Shown: one piece after another, positions 1 through 6,268 of the stretch
How positions within the stretch are numbered: the first letter of the stretch is position 1
How the letters are laid out: each line of letters starts with the position of its first letter
DNA from: Nitrososphaera sp.
GTDB lineage: Archaea > Thermoproteota > Nitrososphaeria > Nitrososphaerales > Nitrososphaeraceae
Direction: 5' to 3'
Assembly: GCA_025935445.1 (NCBI GenBank)
Contig: JAICVG010000068.1
Location: 1-6,331, forward strand
DNA length: 6,331 bases
Program-made: the position numbers and the translations under genes
The notes under the pieces: model-generated
The model's input: only the letters and a program-made list of their open reading frames with translations
Told to the model about the DNA's origin: nothing
Database searches by the model: none

Positions 1-63
1 GACATCCTTCATTATCAGTCTAATCTTTTTGATGACTTCTAGGTGACGCTTGTCGGCTGGCAT
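1..63 (-). CDS. top6A: Probable DNA topoisomerase VI subunit A, N-terminal fragment (cut by window edge)
   Basis: Only the first 21 codons are inside the window, from an ATG at 63-61 on the minus strand. The peptide begins MPADKRHLEVIKKIRL and is basic and probably helical. The ATG follows the TAA of the subunit B gene with no base between, the tight coupling expected of a two-gene operon. Topoisomerase VI is an A2B2 type IIB enzyme: subunit A (Spo11-like) carries the catalytic tyrosine and Toprim domain, and subunit B the ATPase. The identity is inferred almost entirely from position, because the diagnostic 5Y-CAP and Toprim motifs lie outside the window. No separate Shine-Dalgarno is needed if ribosomes re-initiate at the TAA-ATG junction. 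Any other gene co-transcribed with top6B remains possible. Confidence 0.6.
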   Translation of the reverse strand, partial: MPADKRHLEVIKKIRLIMKDV

Positions 64-2082
64 TTACTTGTTCTTCCTCCTCCTCCTCTTTGGCTTAGCC
101 TCCTCAGCTACCTTGTCAAGTGTCATCTGAGCTTGATCTTGCTTCTTGTCTTTCCGCAGAGTTTCCGGGATCTTTTCCTCCTTGATCCTCGGCTTTATCA
201 GCTTGCCCTTTCTCCCTGCAGCAGCAGTGATTGCAATCTGCTCCTTATCCGGCTTGACTACTTCGCCATTGACTTCGAATGCTTCTTCCGCTTCTTCTTC
301 AAGGCGCTCACCAGTTATCCTATCCTCCTTTTTCTCCACAACTCCTCCGGTGATCTCGCCCTTGACGTGCTTTTCTGCAAGCCCTGTAAACGCCTGCTCC
401 AGCTTGGTGGCGTCAAGTCTGATCGACTCGGAAATCGCGCTTACAACCAAAGGAATGTAATACTTGTAAAGATTAAGCCTGCCCTGGGCCTCTTTCATGC
501 GTAGCTCCTTTCTTATCTGCGCGCTCACCTTGCGATAGAGTTCAGACAGGCAATACTTCATGTGTTTTTTCAGCTCGCCTTCTGAGGCTATGCTTTCCTT
601 GCCAGCAGTCTTGTACGGGATCTTGGTAGAGCAAATGTGGAAAAAGGTGTGGATTGGCAAAAGTTCTACGGCTCTGTCCGACTTGATCTCGCCATTTGCG
701 AATTGTGCCTTTGCCTCTTTCTTGGTGATCCCCATTTTATTTATCTCAACTTCAGAGACTACTTCCCTTGCTACATCTGATCCCTCATCGTACAGGAGAG
801 GAATCTTGTTTGCAAATCTATAGAGTTTGAACGATGGAATGTCACCTCCATATGCGATTCCGCACTCGACAATGGTGGGCCTGTTGTTGATGACACACGT
901 GCGGGATGCATAGGCAGCGAGTGCTGGCTTCAATACCTTGACTGTGATCTGAGGCCGTTGAATTTCTGTGATAGATGCTTCTTTGGGGACGGTCTCCTTG
1001 GTGGAGATAATTGTATATTCAGAGGTCATTCCAGTCGTCAAGATCTGTTCACCAATCGGGCTTAGGTGATCCGTGTTTGCCTGCTGGAAGTTGATGTACT
1101 TACACACCTTGACAATTTCGATGAGCTCGTTTTCAGTGTACTTGTCAGCCGGCTTGTTCTCTACTCCTGCTTTAGCAATAATCTCTTTTGCCTTTTCGCT
1201 TGACATCTTTTGAAATGAAGTCGATAAGATTCCCTGAAGTGTGGTCTTTTGATTCATAAAATTCATTATCGCCTTCTTGAGCGTCTGTAGATCCATGTCT
1301 GCTGGGTGTGGGAGAACTTCTTTTGCAGGCTGCGGCATGACTTCCGTCCTTCTTTCAAACCTGACCTTGCCCTCATCAGTTTCGTATTCAATAATAGCAT
1401 AAGGGTTGACAATGCTTGTCTGACTGATGTATTCGTTAATCTTGTTCTTCATGTTATTTCTTGTAATTGGAGAAAGTTTTGCATGGAGCACCGCCTCGAC
1501 CTTAAAACCGGAGTCTCCCTCTATCTTGCTTTCTTCGCCCTTGATTACTTTTTTTGCAAGGACTATTGGCTTATTTGTGCTGATGTCTGTCCTAAGCGCG
1601 AAATAATATTCCAAACCTTCTTCAATCGATTTTGACCAGACCTTGAGCGGATGAATAGTATCTTTGGTGGAAAACGCGGCTATCATTTTGAGACCCACAC
1701 CAAACAAGCCGCGCTGCTGCTTTTCAACGTACTTGCCCGATGTCAGGAACGAGCATACTGCAATAGGTGCCTTGTCTGACGGTATCCCGATACCGTTGTC
1801 CTGGCATGTAATTATCCAGAGGTCATTTGACGCATCAAGTAGCTTGAGCGACAGCGATATCTTGGGCAGGATATGGCCTGTCTCGCACGAGTCAAGCGAG
1901 TTTTCGATAAGTTCCCTTACAGCCATGTATAAAATACGCTCCGTGGTAAAGCCTGCCAGAGCCGAATTGTCGACAAAGAACTCCGACTCGGCTTTTTTAT
2001 CATACCTCACTTTTCCTTTCAGCACTGCCGGCTTTGACTGTGCAGCTGCAACCTCTACAGTAGCCTTTTGGTTCAAAGTCAT
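64..2082 (-). CDS. top6B: DNA topoisomerase VI subunit B (GHKL ATPase subunit)
   Basis: This 672-residue protein is the ATP-driven gate subunit of archaeal topoisomerase VI, which relaxes and decatenates DNA together with subunit A. The GHKL ATPase fold is clear: ELIENSLDS (57-65) is the N-box with the catalytic Glu and Mg-binding Asn, DNGIGI (95-100) is the second ATP motif, and GLFGVG (125-130) is the glycine-rich lid. An H2TH-type region follows (about 258-350, opening with LPHPADMDLQTLK and ending near LSPIGEQIL). The transducer domain includes VECGIAYGG (405-413) and RFANKIPLLYD (422-432); K426 sits where the family has its ATP-sensing switch lysine. Residues after about 570 form a highly charged tail, first Glu-rich and then Lys/Arg-rich, ending KPKRRRRKNK. 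From memory, crenarchaeal Top6B is about 530 residues, so the tail is an extension. The ATG at 2082 leaves about 45 residues before the ATPase core. The stop abuts the next gene. Confidence 0.96.
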   Translation of the reverse strand: MTLNQKATVEVAAAQSKPAVLKGKVRYDKKAESEFFVDNSALAGFTTERILYMAVRELIENSLDSCETGHILPKISLSLKLLDASNDLWIITCQDNGIGIPSDKAPIAVCSFLTSGKYVEKQQRGLFGVGLKMIAAFSTKDTIHPLKVWSKSIEEGLEYYFALRTDISTNKPIVLAKKVIKGEESKIEGDSGFKVEAVLHAKLSPITRNNMKNKINEYISQTSIVNPYAIIEYETDEGKVRFERRTEVMPQPAKEVLPHPADMDLQTLKKAIMNFMNQKTTLQGILSTSFQKMSSEKAKEIIAKAGVENKPADKYTENELIEIVKVCKYINFQQANTDHLSPIGEQILTTGMTSEYTIISTKETVPKEASITEIQRPQITVKVLKPALAAYASRTCVINNRPTIVECGIAYGGDIPSFKLYRFANKIPLLYDEGSDVAREVVSEVEINKMGITKKEAKAQFANGEIKSDRAVELLPIHTFFHICSTKIPYKTAGKESIASEGELKKHMKYCLSELYRKVSAQIRKELRMKEAQGRLNLYKYYIPLVVSAISESIRLDATKLEQAFTGLAEKHVKGEITGGVVEKKEDRITGERLEEEAEEAFEVNGEVVKPDKEQIAITAAAGRKGKLIKPRIKEEKIPETLRKDKKQDQAQMTLDKVAEEAKPKRRRRKNK

Positions 2083-2102
2083 CCAGACTATTCGCTAACT
2101 CA

Positions 2103-2128
2103 ATTTAACTTTTTATGAAAAATTTATT
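2103..2128 (-). promoter_or_regulatory. Candidate archaeal promoter of top6B
   Basis: On the minus strand the 45 bases before the top6B ATG contain an AT-rich block with ATAAAAAG and TTAAAT elements, centred about 23 to 35 nt upstream of the ATG. That is the distance at which a TATA box would give a leaderless or very short-leader transcript. No Shine-Dalgarno sequence is visible before the ATG, which agrees with a leaderless start. The block is AT-rich over a wide stretch, so the exact box is uncertain. Confidence 0.35.
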
Positions 2129-2253
2129 GAGTCAATAGACAGTAAAGGTTAATCTGGTTTATTGAGGCCTCTTGGGAATTTTCTTCCTTGTGAATATTTG
2201 ATCTAAAACTAACTTATAACATCAGAGCGGTTCTACGCGAATTTCAAATATAG

Positions 2254-2277
2254 AAAAAAGCAGCTAACTTCGTAGCC
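2254..2277 (-). terminator. Hairpin plus T6 terminator of the small Cys/His gene
   Basis: Read on the minus strand, GGCTA (2277-2273) can pair with TAGCT (2266-2262) around a 6-nt loop, four Watson-Crick pairs and one wobble. Two bases later comes a run of six T (2259-2254). The hairpin begins within the TAG stop codon of the 70-residue gene. Archaeal RNA polymerase terminates mainly at oligo-T tracts, so the T6 run may matter more than the weak stem. Confidence 0.5.
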
Positions 2278-2489
2278 TAGATGTTGTTCTCATTGTCATG
2301 CGTGAACTGATAGGGGTTGTTCCTCTGGTTCTGGTTCACGACTGCGATAGTGTTTCTGATGAGATGGTACATACTGTCATGGCAGGGGCATGCACACATC
2401 TTGGTCATAGTGAATGAGTTGACCGTCTCTTTAATGGTTCCACTGCACAATCCATGATCATTTTTGAGGCAATCGTCTGACTTGGCCAC
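2277..2489 (-). CDS. Small Cys/His-rich protein, putative zinc-binding, 70 residues, GTG start
   Basis: I do not know the function. The protein has two clusters of potential metal ligands: C7, H12 and C15 (in CLKNDHGLCSG), then C32, C34, C36 and H37 (in CACPCHD). This spacing suggests one small zinc-binding knuckle. I recall similar small proteins with an HxxC-SG segment and a CxCxCH end in thaumarchaea, but cannot check that here. The last 25 residues are rich in Asn and Gln. The frame is open upstream to an ATG at 2681, which would give 134 residues, but that version runs 120 bp into the divergent cupin gene and its first 64 residues look non-coding. The GTG at 2489 is preferred because a TATAAATA box ends exactly 22 nt upstream, placing the transcription start at or next to the GTG. 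A hairpin and T6 run follow the stop. Confidence 0.72.
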   Translation of the reverse strand: MAKSDDCLKNDHGLCSGTIKETVNSFTMTKMCACPCHDSMYHLIRNTIAVVNQNQRNNPYQFTHDNENNI

Positions 2490-2511
2490 AGCTACTTTTC
2501 TTAGTATACGG

Positions 2512-2519
2512 TATTTATA
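2512..2519 (-). promoter_or_regulatory. TATA box for the small Cys/His gene (leaderless GTG start)
   Basis: The minus strand reads TATAAATA, close to the archaeal consensus, with its centre about 26 nt upstream of the GTG at 2489. Archaeal TATA boxes are centred about 26 to 27 nt before the transcription start, so the mRNA should start at the GTG with no leader. No Shine-Dalgarno is present between box and start. The box also decides the choice of start codon. Confidence 0.65.
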
Positions 2520-2533
2520 GGGAATGGAAATAG

Positions 2534-2539
2534 TTAAAT
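2534..2539 (+). promoter_or_regulatory. Candidate TATA element for the cupin gene
   Basis: TTAAAT, within the longer AT-rich block ATAGTTAAATC, is centred about 25 nt upstream of the cupin ATG at 2562. Between them lies only a pyrimidine-rich tract with no Shine-Dalgarno sequence, so a leaderless transcript is likely. The divergent TATA box of the Cys/His gene lies about 15 bp away. The two promoters share a 72-bp region and could compete for TBP and TFB. Confidence 0.45.
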
Positions 2540-2561
2540 CGATTTTCTTCCCTTTTCTTGC

Positions 2562-2933
2562 ATGAAGATTTATTCTGAAAGCAGGCCGTGGGGCAGATTT
2601 GAGAAGTTCCACGAAAACAAGCCCTGCACCGTCAAATTGATTTATGTCAATGCAAATTCCCGGCTCAGTCTGCAATACCACAAGAAGCGGTCAGAATTCT
2701 GGAAGGTGATCAAGGGCACTGCCATAGTCGAGATTGATGAAAAGAGAATTGTCCTAGGAGAGGGGGAGACGATTACGATCCCAAGACAGGCAAAACATAG
2801 AGTACTTGCGCTTGAGAGCGAGTGCATAATACTTGAAATCGCATACGGTAGGTTTGACGAAAATGACATCGTCAGATTAGAGGATGACTACCAGAGGGTC
2901 ACCATGCCAAAGACCCGAGTAGCAGCTGCCTAA
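2562..2933 (+). CDS. Single-domain cupin of the mannose-6-phosphate isomerase type II family
   Basis: The 123-residue protein is one beta-barrel cupin domain. It starts with RPWGRFEKF (8-16), the typical opening of the isomerase domain in bifunctional ManC/AlgA enzymes. Metal ligands are visible: Q38 and H40 in SLQYHKKRSEFW, E45 in the same segment, and H79 in IPRQAKHRV. The end, ILEIAYGRFDENDIVRLEDDYQR (split 90-100 and 101-112), is also family-typical and carries the acidic IVRLEDDYGR-like motif. The likely reaction is mannose-6-phosphate to fructose-6-phosphate interconversion, feeding GDP-mannose and glycan synthesis. No guanylyltransferase domain is fused or adjacent, so it is the stand-alone form; another sugar-binding cupin role cannot be excluded. 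The ATG lies about 25 nt after a TATA-like element. The gene diverges from the small Cys/His gene, and an ORF in the same frame follows its TAA directly. Confidence 0.87.
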   Translation: MKIYSESRPWGRFEKFHENKPCTVKLIYVNANSRLSLQYHKKRSEFWKVIKGTAIVEIDEKRIVLGEGETITIPRQAKHRVLALESECIILEIAYGRFDENDIVRLEDDYQRVTMPKTRVAAA

Positions 2934-3164
2934 GTGGATATGCACATAACTAGTGGCATAACCTTCGGCCATAGTAGAGTTCAAAATAATCAAGCGAAAG
3001 AGAGCAAGAGCTATCCGTATACTTTTAGCAAAAAAGAATATGATGATAATGCTAAAGGCGGTGTGATGATGATGATCAAGATCAGCGAAGACTATTACAG
3101 CTCGAAGAGATACGAAATCTCTGACAACTATTACTTTGATACTCAGCGGGCAGACCTTTTTTGA
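2934..3164 (+). CDS. Hypothetical small protein, up to 76 residues, in frame directly after the cupin stop
   Basis: I do not recognise this ORF. It opens with GTG immediately after the cupin TAA and in the same frame; an ATG two codons later (2940) is an alternative start and would give 74 residues. The product is hydrophilic and rich in Tyr, Ser, Lys and Asp. It contains a run of Met (45-47) encoded by ATG repeats, and the end is IKISEDYYSSKRYEIS followed by DNYYFDTQRADLF. No signal peptide, membrane helix or Cys motif is visible. It could be translated by re-initiation after the cupin, by occasional stop-codon readthrough as a cupin extension, or not at all. An open run of 76 codons is only weak evidence by itself. 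A T6 run at its end (3157-3162) could terminate the transcript. Confidence 0.4.
   Translation: MDMHITSGITFGHSRVQNNQAKESKSYPYTFSKKEYDDNAKGGVMMMIKISEDYYSSKRYEISDNYYFDTQRADLF
3157..3162 (+). terminator. Oligo-T tract, possible terminator of the cupin transcript
   Basis: Six T in a row overlap the last codons and TGA of the small ORF after the cupin. In archaea oligo-T on the coding strand is sufficient for termination, and the next gene on this strand starts 73 bp downstream. A loose inverted repeat (AGCCA at 3170-3174, TGGCT at 3189-3193) follows the T-run rather than preceding it, so no bacterial-style hairpin supports the call. Confidence 0.3.
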
Positions 3165-3236
3165 CAGTTAGCCACCAACAGCTAGCACTGGCTGTGAATA
3201 AGAAGGCTTGAAATTGAAATGGCAGGCAGGTCATAA

Positions 3237-4412
3237 ATGAGGCTTGTAGACACCTTCAAGGCGAGTCTGGATCCATATCTCTTCAGGCTTTACCGCAGAT
3301 ACCTTTATTCAAGATACAAAGCAACCAACGAGCTTGCACAGGCAGAAGTAGTACACGAGAAGGCAAAAGAAAGTCTGCTCAAGATGACAGACAAGTTTAG
3401 GCAAAACATGACGTATTTTGATCCTGGTGACCAGCTGGCAGTTGAAATTGAAAATTATGAATTGAAAAGCCCGATTGGGATCGCGGCTGGATTTGATAAG
3501 AACTGCGAGGTGCTTAGTCCAACATCATATGTTTTTGGCTTTCTGAACCCTGGCAGCGTGCTGAAAAATCCTAATACTGGCAACCCCCAGCGTCCAAAGA
3601 GCGAGGGCACTGTCAGAATTGTAGTTGACGATGAAAGGAAAGCAATAATTAACGCACAAGGGTATCCTCACAAAGGCCTCGATTATACAATTTCAAATTT
3701 AAGAAAATTCATGGGAGGTTCAAGAGGCAATGCCAAGATCCTGCTTAACTTTTCCGGCATTACTGACATCTATGCTGAAGACGCGGTGCTTGATTCATGC
3801 AAAGAAATTCTAGTTAGATCTGCACCCCATATCGACTTTGGGTTTGAAGAAAATAGGACTTCGCCAAACACTGATTTCAATAAGGTGCTGCAGACGCCTG
3901 AGTTTACAAAAAAGATAATCGACCTGATGAACACACATGTGCCAGGCAAGGTTAAGGCGTCCAAGATATCTCCATACAGCAAGCTGCCACCATCAGATGA
4001 AGAAAAGAAATCCAAGCTCAAATCGATCAAGGTATTTTATGAAAATGGCGGGCATATAGTCACACTAGGCAACACAAGGTCGGTGGATACCAAATCTACT
4101 AGGCTTTGCCGAAATTTTGCAAGAGAAGTTGCCGGTGAAAGCGGCAAGCCGCTTTTTCCTTACATGCTGAAGCTGGTAGAGGATGTACACGGAGCATTTC
4201 CGGATATAACGATAATTGCCTGCGGCGGCATTTTTTCAGGAGAAGACGCTTGGAAAGCATACGAAAAGGGCGCAACTTTGCTCTCGCTCTATACTGCTCT
4301 TACATTCTATGGTTTTGGTGTTGTAAGGGACATACACGATGTTTTGAAAAGAAAGCTAGGCAGCGAAACCTTACAGGATTTTATAGAAAAGCGAGACGGC
4401 CGCGTGAGGTAA
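3237..4412 (+). CDS. Divergent class-2-like dihydroorotate dehydrogenase homologue (FMN TIM-barrel)
   Basis: The 391-residue protein aligns by eye with class 2 PyrD, which oxidises dihydroorotate to orotate in pyrimidine synthesis using FMN and quinone. The N-terminal 75 residues are helical, with an aromatic and basic start (PYLFRLYRRYLYSRYK), in the position of the membrane-associating helices of class 2 enzymes but longer. Barrel motifs follow: IGIAAGFDKN (80-89), NPQRPK (116-121), NRTSPNT (206-212, where S209 fits the class 2 catalytic serine), KISP (243-246, FMN-contacting Lys), LGNTR (277-281), ACGGIFSGEDA (328-338) and LYTAL (351-355). Several usually fixed segments differ: the NRMGFNN-type substrate loop reads NAQGYPH (139-145), and the FMN loop IGKNK reads FSGITD (172-177). 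It may therefore be a true PyrD or a paralogue acting on another substrate. The ATG is preceded by GGCAGGCAGGT, a weak Shine-Dalgarno. No pyrimidine genes are adjacent. Confidence 0.8.
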   Translation: MRLVDTFKASLDPYLFRLYRRYLYSRYKATNELAQAEVVHEKAKESLLKMTDKFRQNMTYFDPGDQLAVEIENYELKSPIGIAAGFDKNCEVLSPTSYVFGFLNPGSVLKNPNTGNPQRPKSEGTVRIVVDDERKAIINAQGYPHKGLDYTISNLRKFMGGSRGNAKILLNFSGITDIYAEDAVLDSCKEILVRSAPHIDFGFEENRTSPNTDFNKVLQTPEFTKKIIDLMNTHVPGKVKASKISPYSKLPPSDEEKKSKLKSIKVFYENGGHIVTLGNTRSVDTKSTRLCRNFAREVAGESGKPLFPYMLKLVEDVHGAFPDITIIACGGIFSGEDAWKAYEKGATLLSLYTALTFYGFGVVRDIHDVLKRKLGSETLQDFIEKRDGRVR

Positions 4413-4440
4413 ATACTAACACAAACCATTGCAAAGTATT
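4412..4440 (+). repeat. Inverted repeat after the DHODH-like gene
   Basis: AATACT (4412-4417) and AGTATT (4435-4440) form a perfect 6-bp inverted repeat with a 17-nt spacer, starting on the last base of the stop codon. It lies just upstream of the TATA-like element of the radical SAM gene. It could be a weak transcript-end hairpin or a regulator half-site pair. A repeat this short can arise by chance. Confidence 0.3.
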
Positions 4441-4447
4441 GGAAACC

Positions 4448-4454
4448 TTTTAAT
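4448..4454 (+). promoter_or_regulatory. Candidate TATA element of the radical SAM gene
   Basis: TTTTAAT, preceded by the purine-rich GGAAACC that may serve as a BRE, lies about 49 nt upstream of the TTG start. Transcription would begin near 4477 and leave a leader of about 22 nt. The leader contains GGAATAGGGA, a poor match to Shine-Dalgarno. This is the only plausible box in the 87-bp gap. Confidence 0.4.
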
Positions 4455-4499
4455 GCACCTGTAATCACCTGCCTCTCAAAGGAATAGGGATTTAGAGCG

Positions 4500-6227
4500 T
4501 TGGGAAAGTATCCTAAAGTAGTTCTTGCTGCCGATCGCACATTGATGTCCCCTTACAGAGGAATATCGCTTGCGTCATTCTTTGGCTGTGCGCCAGCACT
4601 GGACTTAAACAGGGATCACAATTCATTCTGGTACTATGTCATGCGCAATCAAGTCACTCCAAGAGTCCTTTTTGATTTTATTTGCAATCCTATTGACCAT
4701 ACAAATGGCGTCGCCAATTACGCTCCTTATGGCCTAAGAAAGGTTGAAGCTGCGCTCTTGAGGGACGGCTACAAGCGGGAGGACGTCGTGGTTTCCCACC
4801 CAGATCACATCGAGAAATTCATTGGGCCCGAAACTGAAGTTGTAGGGACACATGAGATGGATCCGCTTGGCATGGGTCCAGTCACCATGACATTCACTTA
4901 TGGCCGCAAACAGATGTCCTATGATGAATTTTACAACCGTGAGCTTCACATGAGAATCAATGCCGCCAAGGCAAGGACAGGAAGCAAGGCCAAGGTGATT
5001 GCTGGCGCTTCTGGCACTTGGCAATATAACTACGACCCAGCCAAGATAGAGGAGTATGGCCTTTACGGCATTGTAGAAGGTGAGCTGGGAGGTATCGGCC
5101 CCGAAATGGACGGAGCTGGAGGCAGATTCTTTGATGCGCTCATTAAAGGTGAGTGTGACACTGCCAATCCATTCAAGAAGAGCCAGTTCAAAGTTGAGAT
5201 TAAAGAATTTGTTAGAAACGGCAGAACGTACCACGGCAGGTTCATTCACTACTCGTATGAGCCATCAGTCAGCGAGATTCCAACGATTGTCAACCCTAGT
5301 ATGCATGGCATGGTTGAGGTTATGCGTGGCTGTGGACGCGGCTGCAAGTTCTGTGATGTAACACTGAGACCACTCAGGTATTACCCGATTGAAAAAGTGC
5401 AAAAGGAAATAGAAGTAAACATGAAGTACGGTGGATTAAAAAATGCCTGGGTCCATAGCGACGACATTTTTGTCTATGGTCTCAACCCGAGGACAACAAA
5501 GGACATGCAGCCTAATAGGGAAGCCCTAGAAGAGCTATTCAAGGGTATCATGGCAACCGGCATCGAACATACAAACCCAACCCATGGAACGCTTGCCGGT
5601 GCAATAGCAGATGAGAGACTCATCCCCAATCTATCTAAGATAATGAGAGCCAGCCCCGATAACCACATTGGCATCCAATGCGGTTTCGAGACTGGCAGCA
5701 TAAGGCTCATTGGCAAGTACGCAGACCGCAAGCTCGCCCCATACAAGCCGGATGAGTGGCACTGGGTGGTCAAGACGGCCATTAAGACACTCAATGAGAA
5801 CTACTGGGTTCCAGCATTCACACTCATTATGGGTCTTAACAACGACGAGACACAGGAGGACAGCTGGGAGACGATCAGACTAATACACGAGCTAGAAACC
5901 GAGCAGCCAGACAGCAAGTTCACTACGACGCCGCTTACCTTTGTGCCTATTGGGCTTCTTGAGAAATCAGACTTTTTTGACATTGGCAATACGATGGACC
6001 CTGGGAAGCTGGGCGTCATGTACAAGACTTGGCAACACAACTTCAAGTATGGCATCCAAAAGTTCATGGGCAGGGTAGGGCGCAACAATCCAATAAAGGA
6101 TTGGTTCTTCACGCAGTTGGCTTCAACTCTCGGAGGCGTGCCGCTCTCTGCAATGGAGAAATTCGCAAGGAAAAAGAGCTCTGAGCATGAGCATGCCATT
6201 GAAAAGATAAAAACAAAATACTGGTAA
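4500..6227 (+). CDS. Radical SAM protein with putative N-terminal B12-binding domain (possible GDGT ring synthase relative)
   Basis: The 575-residue protein has an N-terminal Rossmann-like region (about 5-200) beginning KVVLAADRTLMS. It includes THEMDPLGMGPVTMTF (117-132), as seen in archaeal B12-binding radical SAM proteins, though the DxHxxG cobalamin motif is not evident. The radical SAM core carries the 4Fe-4S cysteines C278, C282 and C285 (RGCGRGCKFCD), followed by GFETGS (395-400), the SAM-contact segment, and TLIMGLNNDE (441-450), a late core strand. A basic tail ends the protein. Family members catalyse radical methylation, cyclisation or C-C bond formation; archaeal GDGT ring synthases (Grs) share this architecture and approximate length, so a role in membrane-lipid cyclisation is a reasonable guess but unproven. 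TTG at 4500 is chosen because an in-frame TAG lies at 4485-4487 and the next ATG (4545) would remove the first strand. There is no signal peptide. Confidence 0.85.
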   Translation: MGKYPKVVLAADRTLMSPYRGISLASFFGCAPALDLNRDHNSFWYYVMRNQVTPRVLFDFICNPIDHTNGVANYAPYGLRKVEAALLRDGYKREDVVVSHPDHIEKFIGPETEVVGTHEMDPLGMGPVTMTFTYGRKQMSYDEFYNRELHMRINAAKARTGSKAKVIAGASGTWQYNYDPAKIEEYGLYGIVEGELGGIGPEMDGAGGRFFDALIKGECDTANPFKKSQFKVEIKEFVRNGRTYHGRFIHYSYEPSVSEIPTIVNPSMHGMVEVMRGCGRGCKFCDVTLRPLRYYPIEKVQKEIEVNMKYGGLKNAWVHSDDIFVYGLNPRTTKDMQPNREALEELFKGIMATGIEHTNPTHGTLAGAIADERLIPNLSKIMRASPDNHIGIQCGFETGSIRLIGKYADRKLAPYKPDEWHWVVKTAIKTLNENYWVPAFTLIMGLNNDETQEDSWETIRLIHELETEQPDSKFTTTPLTFVPIGLLEKSDFFDIGNTMDPGKLGVMYKTWQHNFKYGIQKFMGRVGRNNPIKDWFFTQLASTLGGVPLSAMEKFARKKSSEHEHAIEKIKTKYW

Positions 6228-6237
6228 AAAACCTCAA

Positions 6238-6246
6238 CTTTATTAG
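6238..6246 (+). promoter_or_regulatory. Candidate TATA element of the right-edge gene
   Basis: CTTTATTAG is centred about 27 nt upstream of position 6269, where the Rossmann-type reading frame plausibly begins. The spacing would fit a leaderless transcript that starts near the ATG at 6264 or the ATA at 6269. The box lies only 11 bp after the stop of the radical SAM gene. Confidence 0.35.
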
Positions 6247-6268
6247 AACACAACCTTCTTATCATGCC

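Noticed and set aside
43..504. 153-codon plus-strand ORF rich in Leu, Ser and Pro
   Set aside because: It is the antisense of the Lys/Glu-rich Top6B tail, whose codons read as Leu/Ser/Phe on the other strand; the apparent hydrophobic helices are an artefact.
1664..2098. 144-codon plus-strand ORF antisense to top6B
   Set aside because: It mirrors the conserved GHKL ATPase coding region and has no domain or promoter of its own.
2490..2681. N-terminal extension of the Cys/His protein from the ATG at 2681
   Set aside because: It would overlap the cupin gene by 120 bp in antisense, the residues look non-coding, and the TATAAATA promoter lies inside the extension.
3061..3081. GATGAT microrepeat encoding a Met run
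   Set aside because: It is a short simple-sequence stretch, too small to be called a functional repeat.
3165..3236. Inverted repeat AGCCA/TGGCT and GCTAGC palindrome as an operator
   Set aside because: The arms are only 5-6 bp, are not repeated elsewhere in the window, and no regulator gene is nearby.
4734..5249. 171-codon minus-strand ORF inside the radical SAM gene
   Set aside because: It is fully covered by the well-supported B12-like domain on the plus strand and shows no recognisable motif.
5801..6265. 154-codon minus-strand ORF overlapping the end of the radical SAM gene
   Set aside because: It is antisense to conserved radical SAM core sequence; the product looks like a random Ser/Leu-rich translation.
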